Assembly: GCF_015351235.1 (NCBI RefSeq)
Contig: NZ_JADKSJ010000003.1
Span: forward strand, 1 to 64,000
Direction of reading: 5' to 3'
DNA length: 64,000 nt
Source of the DNA: Plantibacter sp. VKM Ac-2880
GTDB taxonomy: Bacteria > Actinomycetota > Actinomycetes > Actinomycetales > Microbacteriaceae
The translations under genes were made by a program, and so were the position numbers. The notes below the pieces were generated by a model. The model did no database searches, was not told the origin of the DNA, and was given only the letters and a program-made list of their open reading frames with translations. Shown in pieces: positions 56,461 to 64,000 of this stretch. Every line of letters starts with the position of its first letter. Position 1 is the first letter of the stretch.

Positions 56461-56670
56461 GTGAAGATCCTCGCTACCGTACGTGACCGCGCCGCCATTG
56501 AGGTCGAGGTGTCCGCACCCGATGTCGCTGGCATGCGATCCACGGTGCTCGCCGAGCGAACAGATGGCCATGAGCTCGCAGCGCTGCGTGGCAGAGGCCG
56601 CGTCGATGGGAACCTCGGGGGCACCGCGGTGTCCCGTCTCAGTGTGCCGGCGGGGAGTAGTACGGCCTAG
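56461..56670 (+). CDS. Small unknown protein with leaderless promoter
   Basis: The 69-residue product (KILATVRDRAAIEVEV, then TVLAERTDGHEL) is not recognised. TAGGCT at 56449-56454, exactly 6 bases before the GTG, is the same promoter layout as at the SRAP gene, which is the main support for it. Confidence 0.45.
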   Translation: MKILATVRDRAAIEVEVSAPDVAGMRSTVLAERTDGHELAALRGRGRVDGNLGGTAVSRLSVPAGSSTA

Positions 56671-57580
56671 CCGTGGAGCCGTTGACGATCAATCTCTGTG
56701 CGCTGTTGACGCTGCGCATCCACTGGTCTTGTAGGGGCATGGGCTGGGGCGTGCGTCAGGGTCGAGCGCGCGCACGGTGATTTCCGCTGATGCCTGGTAG
56801 GGAGGGTGTGTGGTTCACACGCTGCCGATGGGCGAGGGGCTCTTCCCCCGCGTGGATGCGGCCTTGGCTGGGCGACGCTGGCGGGGTCGTCCGGCGGTCA
56901 GCATCATGATCACTCCCGTTGCGCCGAGCGCGCTGGTGAGAGCTGTCAGGGTTATCCATAGGTCCATTGGTCATCGAACGGTGCTCGTCCGCCTCCTTCA
57001 CTGGAGGGACGCCGGTCGGGGCTGATCGTGACGTGATTTGCCGAATGAAAGCGCTCTAGGGGTTCATGAGCAGCCATGCGAGGGTGGCGAGGAAGATGAG
57101 GCTGAGCACGGCACCCACGATCGGCCCGACGGCTGACCATCTGGCCAGATGGCACCGGGTTGCCGGCTCATCCTGATGCCCTGTGCTGCGAGCAGTAGCG
57201 GTACTCAGCAGGCGAGCACTGAGCAGGTCCACGTTCCTCTATCTCGCGCAGCTGATGCGATGAGGGAGTTAGAGACCGCAGCGATAACGATACTGAGGAT
57301 TGCGCAAGCCCGCTCCGAGAATGGTTCGTTCTTCGCGCCCATGGTCATGCGTTAGCGACTGACCTTCGCGAACCGTTCTCCCGAGTCGGAAGTCCACCTG
57401 GGGATGAAAGTGTGATGAGGCACCTTGTGGCGGGGGAGCTGATGCGGTTCGGTGAGAACATTCGTTGTGAGCATTTCGGGATCGCGGCGAACGGTGGTCC
57501 GCACGTCCGCCGAGGAGCGGGGTTGTCCGGGTGAGTGATACCCCGGATCAACCCCGCTTTCCCGTGACGGCTGCGAACAC
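56671..57580. other. Mostly gene-poor stretch
   Basis: I see only one possible small gene here (56815-56967, minus strand). A minus-strand frame ending near 57053 encodes one hydrophobic helix (IVGAVLSLIFLATLAWLLMNP) without a clear start, perhaps the tail of a lost membrane gene. A TTATCCATA word, one base off a DnaA box, is at 56952-56960. The region may be a decayed segment between two modules. Confidence 0.45.
56815..56967 (-). CDS. Possible small membrane protein
   Basis: A 50-residue frame with one clear hydrophobic helix (LWITLTALTSALGATGVIMM) and a basic C-terminal tail. The ribosome site is weak. It may be a small membrane peptide or a chance frame. Confidence 0.3.
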   Translation of the reverse strand: MDLWITLTALTSALGATGVIMMLTAGRPRQRRPAKAASTRGKSPSPIGSV

Positions 57581-59083
57581 TCAGCCGAGGCGCCAAGAGT
57601 CGGCAACGCGAAGCGCTTGCTCGAGACTATGAACGCCGAGCTTCTTGTACAGGGAAGCGAGATGGCTTTTCGCCGTGTGTGGGGACACATGCAATGCCGC
57701 GGCGACTTCCTTGATCGAGCGGTGCTGGTCGAGCACGTCGAGGACTTCGCGCTCCCGTCTGGTGAGTCGGATGGCCTCGGCTCTTGAGTAGACCTCGTCC
57801 GGCAGCTCGCACGGTAGTGATACTTTTCGGGCGAGCTCGCTTCGGATGCTCGGATGAGCTTCGACGACTTCGCGGAAGCTGTGTGTTCGGAGGACGGATT
57901 CGGCTGCCCGCTCGAGTGATTCGGCGGAAGAGGAGGTGTCACCGAGGATGTGTTCTGCGGCCGCCTTGATGATCAGCAGCGCTGGTGCCGTGCGGTGGCG
58001 GCCGCCGTGGAGCTGCTGCGCAGCGGAGACGAGGCTCAGCGCACGTTCTGGTCGCCCGGTGAGGAGAGCGAGGCGTGCTTTCGCTGACCAGACCGCTTCG
58101 TGCGCGCTTGTCGCTGCTGGGTCTCGCAGGACGTGTGCTGCAGCTTGATAGTTCTGTGTGGCCATGTAGAGGTTCGCGAGATCCACACGAAGCGTGCTCC
58201 CCGCAAGTGTGCCCGCGCTTGTCAAGTCTCGGTGATGGTCCAGCACGTCCTCGAGCACAGCTGCGGCGAATGGTTGTTCAGATCCGGTCAACGCTGCTTT
58301 CGCGTGGATGTGGGAGCTGATCCACCAAAACTCGCCCGCGCCAAACTCTTGGTCGCTGCTCTCAACGTCCGTCGTCGCAAAGCTCCCCAGCGCGATGAGT
58401 GTTTTGGCGTACTCCGCAACGGTGCAGTAGAACGCATGCATCGGGCCGGTCGCCTGGTCTGAGCGCGGAACCTCCTTGAGGACGAGCTCAGCTTGCGCGA
58501 AGTTGCCGAGGAGCGCGTAGGCAAGCGCCGCGAAGTTGCTGACGTGCGGGGCACAGGGGTGGCCCGTGGCCTCGGCGCGTCGGGTCCCCTCCATGAAGAT
58601 TCCGATAGTGTCGCGTAAGTTGCCGCGGAGCAATTTGACCAGCCCTATTCTGATGAACACGGACGGGAGAATGTCGTCGAACCCGTCGGTGTCCTTCGAC
58701 TCGGCTATCAACCGCAGCGAAGCGTCCGCTTCTTCGTCGGCGTCTGCGATTCGGCCGGCGGCGATGAGGGCGCGCAGCTGGGTCTGCATGACCCCGAGAC
58801 GGTCCCGGGCCGCTGGGACATCTTGCTCCTCAACCCAAGCAGCGAAGCGGTCGAATATGGCGGCGGGAATGAGTGCGTATGGGTTCGTTGCCGCCTGGGC
58901 AATGGCTCCAGCCATGAGGTACCGGGGGTTCTCCCACAACCACACCTCCGGAGCTGCGGCGAAGCCCTCCAGCAGCGCTTCGGGTTCAACGAGCAGACGT
59001 GCGAAGAAGCTGGTGTCGACGGCAGCAGCGAATGCGGCCCAGTCCTGCGATTGCGCCATTGCGCTCATACTCAGCCTAGGCAT
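57581..59083 (-). CDS. LuxR-family regulator with helical N-terminal domain
   Basis: The 500-residue product has a LuxR/GerE HTH at the C-terminus (about residues 435-495): LTRREREVLDVLDQHRSIKEVAAALHVSPHTAKSHL contains the classic recognition helix. The N-terminal 420 residues look like a TPR-type helical repeat scaffold, as in MalT/LAL regulators but without a P-loop ATPase. It starts at the ATG at 59083 after AGAGGGG. It is divergent from the large adhesin gene and is its most likely regulator. Confidence 0.8.
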   Translation of the reverse strand: MPRLSMSAMAQSQDWAAFAAAVDTSFFARLLVEPEALLEGFAAAPEVWLWENPRYLMAGAIAQAATNPYALIPAAIFDRFAAWVEEQDVPAARDRLGVMQTQLRALIAAGRIADADEEADASLRLIAESKDTDGFDDILPSVFIRIGLVKLLRGNLRDTIGIFMEGTRRAEATGHPCAPHVSNFAALAYALLGNFAQAELVLKEVPRSDQATGPMHAFYCTVAEYAKTLIALGSFATTDVESSDQEFGAGEFWWISSHIHAKAALTGSEQPFAAAVLEDVLDHHRDLTSAGTLAGSTLRVDLANLYMATQNYQAAAHVLRDPAATSAHEAVWSAKARLALLTGRPERALSLVSAAQQLHGGRHRTAPALLIIKAAAEHILGDTSSSAESLERAAESVLRTHSFREVVEAHPSIRSELARKVSLPCELPDEVYSRAEAIRLTRREREVLDVLDQHRSIKEVAAALHVSPHTAKSHLASLYKKLGVHSLEQALRVADSWRLG

Positions 59084-59635
59084 GGAGTCCCCTCTGGACG
59101 CAGAGAGGTCGCCGGGGCAATCTCATCGCAGACAGGGTCCGGGTATGCGTTGTGTGCTCACGGTAGACCCCCTGCTCACTTGCAGGGCCACCCAGTGCCA
59201 AGTCGTGACCGTATCCGGGTAGTTCCGGCAGAACTCCCAGTAGTTTCAACAATCGACTGGAGGCGGTCTCCGAGACGAGCGCCTCGCGGGTCTCGTCGGC
59301 CACCACGTTCCACCGCATCGACATGCGCGCTTCTCCCTTGATCGCGGCATCCGAACAGGTGAAAACAGCGCGAGGTCACACCGTCCTCGGACACACAAAT
59401 GAGTTCCGGATTGGTACGACGACCAAGAACACAGATGAGCGTAGGGGCCGAGTAAGGGCTTCCCCTACCATGATGAAACTCATCCCGGTATGAAGTCGAG
59501 GTGAAATGGGGGGCATGTTTCCCCCCGTTCCTAGGAAAAAACAACACCTGTCAATTTACTGAGAACGCTGGTCGACCCTTGCGTGTTGGTCTTTCGGCGA
59601 CTCGTGCACTCGTACCGCGACAGGAAGATCCCGAC
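59084..59635. other. Divergent promoter region between luxR-type gene and adhesin
   Basis: I see no gene in this 550-bp gap. The region is less GC-rich. At 59508-59526 it contains GGGGGG-CATGTTT-CCCCCC, an inverted repeat, followed by an A-rich run. A regulator site or leader hairpin is likely. Confidence 0.5.
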
Positions 59636-62600
59636 ATGAACAGACTCCGCCCAACCTCCGGACCACCCGGAGCTGTCCAACTCGGTCAGGATCTACGCCT
59701 CGCCGCATTCAGTACGCCGTTTCGAGGATCAGCGCTGCTGCTAGCGCTCGCAGTGCTCGCCTCTTCGCTCTTCGGCCTCGGGCTGGCTGCGTTCGGCGGT
59801 GCCTCCACGGCTAACGCGGCCCCTGGGGATGCGTTTCCGCCCAGCGAGCCGCTCGTTTTCGTTGCACAAGGTAACCCGACAACCCTCTACAAGTCGACGA
59901 CTAATGCCGCTGGCGATGTGACCTTCGCTGCGGAGGGGCCGACGTCCGCCTCCGTCTACAACGCGATCTCCTACAACACCGCCGATAACTACCTCTACGG
60001 CATCATCGTGCCCGGATCCCCCGGGCCCATCCCCGGGAACTCGTTGATCCGGATCGGTGAGGGCGGCGTCGTCACCCAGGTCGGCACGGCTACCTTCTCC
60101 CCAGGCCCTTGGAACGTCGGTGCATTCGGGCCGAACGGGTACCTCTACATCACTAGTTCTGTAGCGGGCACAGATACGACAATGCTCGCAATCGACGTCA
60201 CCACCGGCACGATTGCGCAAACCATCACGCTTAGCGCCCCCAATACGACTTCGGACCTCACCTTCGCCAACGGGTACTTCTGGGGTGTTACGAACGCTGG
60301 CTTGTCAACTCAAGGCATCGTTCGCATCGACCCGGTCTCTGGAGGTCTCTCCACCTTGCCCTTGCCCGCCGGCATGGCGCTGGACTCGCAGGGCTTCGGT
60401 GCCGCGTGGACCTTCGGCAACGGAAACCTGGGCTTCTCTGCCAACACCTCCGGTACCGTATACCAGCTCTCTGTCGTAGACCCCGCCGCTTCCGCTCCGA
60501 CAATCACCCTGGTCTCGACGAAATCTGGACCAGCCAGCGGGAACAACGATGGAGCGGCCTCCCCGGGTCTACCGACCGACCTCGCGATTGTGAAGACAGG
60601 GCCCGCGACGTTCACTCCGGACGCAGGAACGTTCACGTACACGCTCACAGTCACGAACAACGGTCCGGGCAATTCCAGCGGGTACGTGGTGGACGACTCT
60701 GTGCCGGCACCGCTAACCAATGTCGCATCACCGGACGCTGCGTGCACGGTTACGGGCAACGACGTGCAGTGCACCGGTGGTACCCTCGCTGTCGGCGCCT
60801 CTGCCAGCTTCACAATCACCGCAGCGATTCCCGCGGGCGTTACCTCCCCCATCCAGAACACAGCGACCGTGACCGCGAACGAGGCCGACCCGGTCGCAGA
60901 GAACAACACGTCGTCCACGACGGCCGTCCCCAGCAGCATCACGGTCCTGAAGTCCGCCGGCACGCCGGAGGACGTCAACGGTAATGGGCTCACCGACGTC
61001 GGCGACACTATTCAATACAGCTTCCTGGTCACCAACACTGGACAAGTTGCACTGTCATCGATCACTGTCAACGATGCGAAGGCTGGGGCGGTGACATGTC
61101 CCGAGGCCACGCTGGTTCCTGGCGCTGACGAAACGTGTGAAGCAGCCGCGGTATACACGGTTACTGCTGATGATGAGGCTGCTGGTTCGGTCGATAACAC
61201 GGCGACCGCGTCTGGTACGCCGCCAGGGTCGACGACCCCGATTACGTCGACCCCGTCGACCACGACCACACCGGTTGAGGCTGCGGATCCGTCGTTGACG
61301 GTGGACAAGTCCGCGTCGCCTGATGGCGCGTCGACGTTCACGGTGGGGCGGACGATCACGTACTCGTTCCTCGTGACGAACACCGGCAATGTGCCGCTTG
61401 ACGACATCTCGATCGATGAGACTGCGTTCGATGGTTCCGGTCAGATCTCTGAGGCAGTCTGCCCGCCGGCTCGTCTGGCTGTTGCTGACACGGTGACTTG
61501 TACCGCGTCGTACACGGTGACGCAGGCCGATGTTGACAACGGTGGCATCACGAACACTGCGATCGCGAACGGAACCCCTCCGGGTTCTGCGACTCCCGTG
61601 CCGTCGAACCCGGACACGGTGGTTGTGCCAGCACCCAACTCTCCGTCGATGACCATTGTGAAGTCCGCGGACCCGGCCTCGGCCGGGAAGGTCGGTGACA
61701 CCATCACGTACACGTTCGTGCTGACCAACACCGGCAACGTCACCTTGACGGATGTCACCGTGAACGAGGGCGAGTTCTCTGGAACCGGTGAGCTTTCTGA
61801 GATCAGCTACCCCACGAGGACGCTGGCGCCAGGAGAGTCCACTTCCGCGACGGCGACGTATGTGTTGACGCAGGCGGATGTTGACGCTGGCGCGGTCACG
61901 AACTCGGCGACGGGAACTGGGACTCCGCCCAGCGGTCCGCCGCTGGATCCGACCCCGCCGTCGGAGACGACCGTGCTCATCGAGCCGGACCCGTCGCTTG
62001 CGATTGTGAAGTCGGCTGACCCGACGACGGTCGCTGCTGCAGGTGATGTGGTGACGTACTCCTTCGTGGTCACGAACACCGGCAACGTCACCCTCACTGG
62101 CGTCACGGTCGCTGAGACTGCGTTTTCCGGGACCGGCACCGCACCGATGATCACGTGCCCTGTTGGCCTTGCTTCGATGGCACCCGGTGCGGTGGAAACC
62201 TGCACCGCAACGTATACCGCCACGCAGGCTGATGTTGACGCCGGCTCGATCACGAACAGTGCAACCGCGACAGGCACCCCGCCCACAGGTCCGGCAATCA
62301 CCACGTCGCCGTCGTCCGCGACCGTCACTGCCGGCCCGACCCCGGGACTCACGATTGTGAAGTCCGCGGACCCGGCCTCGGCCGGGAAGGTCGGTGACAC
62401 CATCACGTACACGTTCGTGCTGACCAACACCGGCAACGTCACCTTGACGGATGTCACCGTGAACGAGGGCGAGTTCTCTGGAACCGGTGAGCTTTCTGAG
62501 ATCAGCTACCCCACGAGGACGCTGGCGCCAGGAGAGTCCACTTCCGCGACGGCGACGTATGTGTTGACGCAGGCGGATGTTGACGCTGGCGCGGTCACGA

Positions 62601-63511
62601 ACTCGGCGACGGGAACTGGGACTCCGCCCAGCGGTCCGCCGCTGGATCCGACCCCGCCGTCGGAGACGACCGTGCTCATCGAGCCGGACCCGTCGATGAC
62701 CATCGTGAAGTCGGTGTCTCCTGGCGATGCTACGAACTTCAAGGTCGGTCAGGAACTTACGTACTCGTTCGTGGTCACCAACACCGGTAACACGACGCTG
62801 ACGAACGTCACCGTCAACGAGGGCGAGTTCACCGGATCCGGGACGCTGTCGGAGATCACCTACCCCAAGCGCACTCTGGTGCCGGGGGAGGCGCTCACCG
62901 CGACGGCCACGTATGTGCTCACGCAGGCAGACGTGGACAACGGGCAGGTCCGGAACACGGCAACGGCAACAGCGACCCCGCCGGACCCGAACACCCCGCC
63001 GCCGACAACACCACCGTCGGAGGTGAACGTTCCTTTGGACCCCAAGCCCAGCGTCACCATCGTGAAGTCCGCGAACCGTGATGCGGTGACCGCTGCCGGC
63101 CAGGTCGTGCAGTACTCGTTCCTGATCACCAACACCGGCAATGTCACCCTGCGCGACGTCACCGTTGCTGAGGGTACCTTCACCGGCACCGGACAGCTGT
63201 CCGCGGTGAGCTACTCGACACGGGTCCTGGTGCCGGGCGAGTCGACTGTTGCGACGGCCAGCTATACCGTCACCGCGGCCGATCTGCTGAACGGCCCGAT
63301 CAAGAACACCGCGACCGCGACCGGCACCCCGCCCGGAGGAACCCCGATCGATTCGCCGCCGTCGAGCGTGTCGATCTCGGTGCCACCGAAGCCGCCGCTG
63401 GCCTCGACCGGTGTCGAAGGAACCAGCCTCCTCATCGGCGGCTCTCTCGTGCTGCTGCTCCTTGGAGGTGCGCTGGTGATCCGGAACCGCCGACACAGCA
63501 GCATGCGCTAA
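59636..63511 (+). CDS. Repetitive DUF11 surface adhesin with LASTG sorting signal
   Basis: The 1291-residue product has an N-terminal signal (helix at about residues 31-58, cleavage near STANAAPG). A domain of about 230 residues looks like a beta-propeller or lectin-like module. Then come eight DUF11-type Ig-like repeats (each starting like LTIVKSAD, with YSFVVTNTGN and LTDVTVNEGEF). At the end are LASTG, a hydrophobic helix and RNRRHSSMR. The LAxTG motif is a class E sortase substrate in actinobacteria. No sortase is in the window. Two repeats are 342 bp of identical DNA. It probably binds a host or a surface. Confidence 0.85.
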   Translation: MNRLRPTSGPPGAVQLGQDLRLAAFSTPFRGSALLLALAVLASSLFGLGLAAFGGASTANAAPGDAFPPSEPLVFVAQGNPTTLYKSTTNAAGDVTFAAEGPTSASVYNAISYNTADNYLYGIIVPGSPGPIPGNSLIRIGEGGVVTQVGTATFSPGPWNVGAFGPNGYLYITSSVAGTDTTMLAIDVTTGTIAQTITLSAPNTTSDLTFANGYFWGVTNAGLSTQGIVRIDPVSGGLSTLPLPAGMALDSQGFGAAWTFGNGNLGFSANTSGTVYQLSVVDPAASAPTITLVSTKSGPASGNNDGAASPGLPTDLAIVKTGPATFTPDAGTFTYTLTVTNNGPGNSSGYVVDDSVPAPLTNVASPDAACTVTGNDVQCTGGTLAVGASASFTITAAIPAGVTSPIQNTATVTANEADPVAENNTSSTTAVPSSITVLKSAGTPEDVNGNGLTDVGDTIQYSFLVTNTGQVALSSITVNDAKAGAVTCPEATLVPGADETCEAAAVYTVTADDEAAGSVDNTATASGTPPGSTTPITSTPSTTTTPVEAADPSLTVDKSASPDGASTFTVGRTITYSFLVTNTGNVPLDDISIDETAFDGSGQISEAVCPPARLAVADTVTCTASYTVTQADVDNGGITNTAIANGTPPGSATPVPSNPDTVVVPAPNSPSMTIVKSADPASAGKVGDTITYTFVLTNTGNVTLTDVTVNEGEFSGTGELSEISYPTRTLAPGESTSATATYVLTQADVDAGAVTNSATGTGTPPSGPPLDPTPPSETTVLIEPDPSLAIVKSADPTTVAAAGDVVTYSFVVTNTGNVTLTGVTVAETAFSGTGTAPMITCPVGLASMAPGAVETCTATYTATQADVDAGSITNSATATGTPPTGPAITTSPSSATVTAGPTPGLTIVKSADPASAGKVGDTITYTFVLTNTGNVTLTDVTVNEGEFSGTGELSEISYPTRTLAPGESTSATATYVLTQADVDAGAVTNSATGTGTPPSGPPLDPTPPSETTVLIEPDPSMTIVKSVSPGDATNFKVGQELTYSFVVTNTGNTTLTNVTVNEGEFTGSGTLSEITYPKRTLVPGEALTATATYVLTQADVDNGQVRNTATATATPPDPNTPPPTTPPSEVNVPLDPKPSVTIVKSANRDAVTAAGQVVQYSFLITNTGNVTLRDVTVAEGTFTGTGQLSAVSYSTRVLVPGESTVATASYTVTAADLLNGPIKNTATATGTPPGGTPIDSPPSSVSISVPPKPPLASTGVEGTSLLIGGSLVLLLLGGALVIRNRRHSSMR
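61655..62695 (+). repeat. Identical 342-bp duplication inside the adhesin gene
   Basis: 61655-61996 and 62354-62695 read the same base for base, as far as I can check by eye, 699 bp apart and in frame. Such fresh copies can expand or contract by recombination and change the length of the adhesin. Confidence 0.75.
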
Positions 63512-63521
63512 CCACCAGCCG

Positions 63522-63544
63522 CCGTCCGCTCACCACGCGGACGG
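63522..63544. terminator. Hairpin after the adhesin gene
   Basis: A perfect 8-bp GC stem (CCGTCCGC/GCGGACGG) with a 7-base loop, 11 bases after the adhesin stop. No T-run follows, so its strength as a terminator is uncertain. Confidence 0.5.
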
Positions 63545-63558
63545 AGGCCCGCATCACG

Positions 63559-63600
63559 AACTGGTGGTAGCTCCGGAACGCTCAGGGCTGCCACCAGTTT
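63559..63600 (+). terminator. Second hairpin before the lipoprotein gene
   Basis: The stem AACTGGTGG/CCACCAGTT (63559-63567 and 63591-63599) is followed by a short T run. With the hairpin just upstream, this probably ends transcription of the adhesin gene. Confidence 0.55.
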
Positions 63601-63625
63601 CGTCTCACCCGGAAGCCGACCCCTC

Positions 63626-64000
63626 ATGCGTCGCACCACCACCAGCAAGATGTTCCTCGCCTCAACCATCCTGCTCGCCGGCACCCTGACTGGGTGCACC
63701 AACAACACCCCTGACAACCGCTCGAGCGCAACACCCGCCGTGACCAGTACACCGCTGTACTCCGCCGAGGGGCTCCCGCCCGGAGCGGTCGGCGCGACCG
63801 AGATCCCAACCGATGTCCCCAACGACCCCAAAGCCCGCAAGAACGTCTCGACCACCAGTTGCACAGCAACGGACGACGGCTGGACCATGACTGGGACCAT
63901 CGCCAACACCACCAAGAACGACACCAGTTACACCCTCACGGTGTTCTTCACCACCGCCACCGCCACCATCCTCGCCACAACGACGACGGTCGTGGACGTT
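63626..64000 (+). CDS. Lipoprotein, incomplete at the window end
   Basis: From the ATG at 63626 the frame stays open to the last base (125 codons visible). The N-terminus has a lipoprotein signal (RRTTTSKMFLASTILLAG, then TLTGC lipobox). A Thr/Ser-rich linker and the start of a beta-rich domain follow (GWTMTGTIANTTKN). It would be a membrane-anchored surface lipoprotein. An opposite-strand frame over the same bases is a shadow. Confidence 0.7.
   Translation, partial: MRRTTTSKMFLASTILLAGTLTGCTNNTPDNRSSATPAVTSTPLYSAEGLPPGAVGATEIPTDVPNDPKARKNVSTTSCTATDDGWTMTGTIANTTKNDTSYTLTVFFTTATATILATTTTVVDV

Noticed and set aside
61055-63496. Long minus-strand frame (813 residues) opposite the adhesin
   Set aside because: The protein is Arg/Gly-rich low-complexity sequence and mirrors the repeats of the plus-strand gene, so it is a shadow.
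63508-63924. Minus-strand frame of 138 residues at the window end
   Set aside because: The opposite strand encodes a lipoprotein with a good signal and lipobox, which explains the sequence better.
1-64000. CRISPR array, tRNA or rRNA
   Set aside because: No regularly spaced direct repeats with spacers, no cloverleaf-like or rRNA-like stretches were found by eye.

Overview
The window looks like a large conjugative plasmid, or a plasmid-like integrated element, from a high-GC Gram-positive actinobacterium. Gene content and protein style suggest Microbacteriaceae (Curtobacterium/Clavibacter-like), but that is an inference. Supporting features are the high GC content, an actinobacterial-type LexA box, an Lsr2 nucleoid protein, a DUF6504/DnaE2 mutasome fragment, a LASTG sortase signal, and many genes that appear to be transcribed leaderless. 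No rRNA, tRNA or CRISPR array was seen. Replication, partition and conjugation genes all lie in the first 21 kb, which argues for a plasmid backbone.

Layout. 0.2-3.0 kb: unknown membrane and soluble proteins. 3.0-5.3 kb: a toxin/antitoxin pair, then parA and a small parB-like gene with centromere-like repeats. 6.5-10.4 kb (minus strand): a replication module with a CopG-like repressor, a winged-helix Rep protein whose gene carries iterons, a perfect DnaA box and an AT-rich stretch, a protein with family-B polymerase-like motifs, and an HTH protein. An apparent plus-strand antisense RNA lies between copG and rep. 10.5-21.0 kb (minus strand): a type IV secretion system of the Gram-positive Tcp type (FtsK-like coupling ATPase, M23 peptidase, VirB6-like, VirB4, PrgI/TcpE-like, small 2-TM protein, TcpC-like). 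21.2-22.0 kb: a divergent sigma-factor-like gene. 22.1-24.4 kb: an MbcA-like gene overlapping tnpB, a dead tnpB fragment, and a winged-helix regulator. 24.5-36.1 kb: a complete Tad/Flp pilus operon ending in a prepilin peptidase. 36.4-43.6 kb: lsr2, remnants, a deaminase, an SOS-regulated dnaE2 cassette without imuB, and a tandem-HTH regulator. 43.7-51.3 kb: accessory genes (HNH, GIY-YIG, PD-(D/E)XK, DUF1643, DprA-like). 51.5-56.7 kb: an accessory operon with an ASCH protein, a mini FtsK-like ATPase, and then a SRAP protein. 57.6-64.0 kb: a LuxR-type regulator, a repetitive DUF11 adhesin, and the start of a lipoprotein gene.

How it fits together. Five near-identical 38-bp promoter-like elements (TGTCCCA, exactly 25 bp, then TAGGTA-like) precede the coupling-protein genes, the main transfer operon, the Tad pilus operon, a small orphan gene and the accessory operon. 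The sigma-like gene sits directly beside one of them. The simplest reading is a plasmid-encoded transfer-and-pilus regulon in which mating machinery and a surface pilus are switched on together. A second motif (TAAACGTCAGATTTA) links several accessory genes and may be the target of the tandem-HTH protein. All functions are inferred from sequence motifs read by eye; no database search was run.
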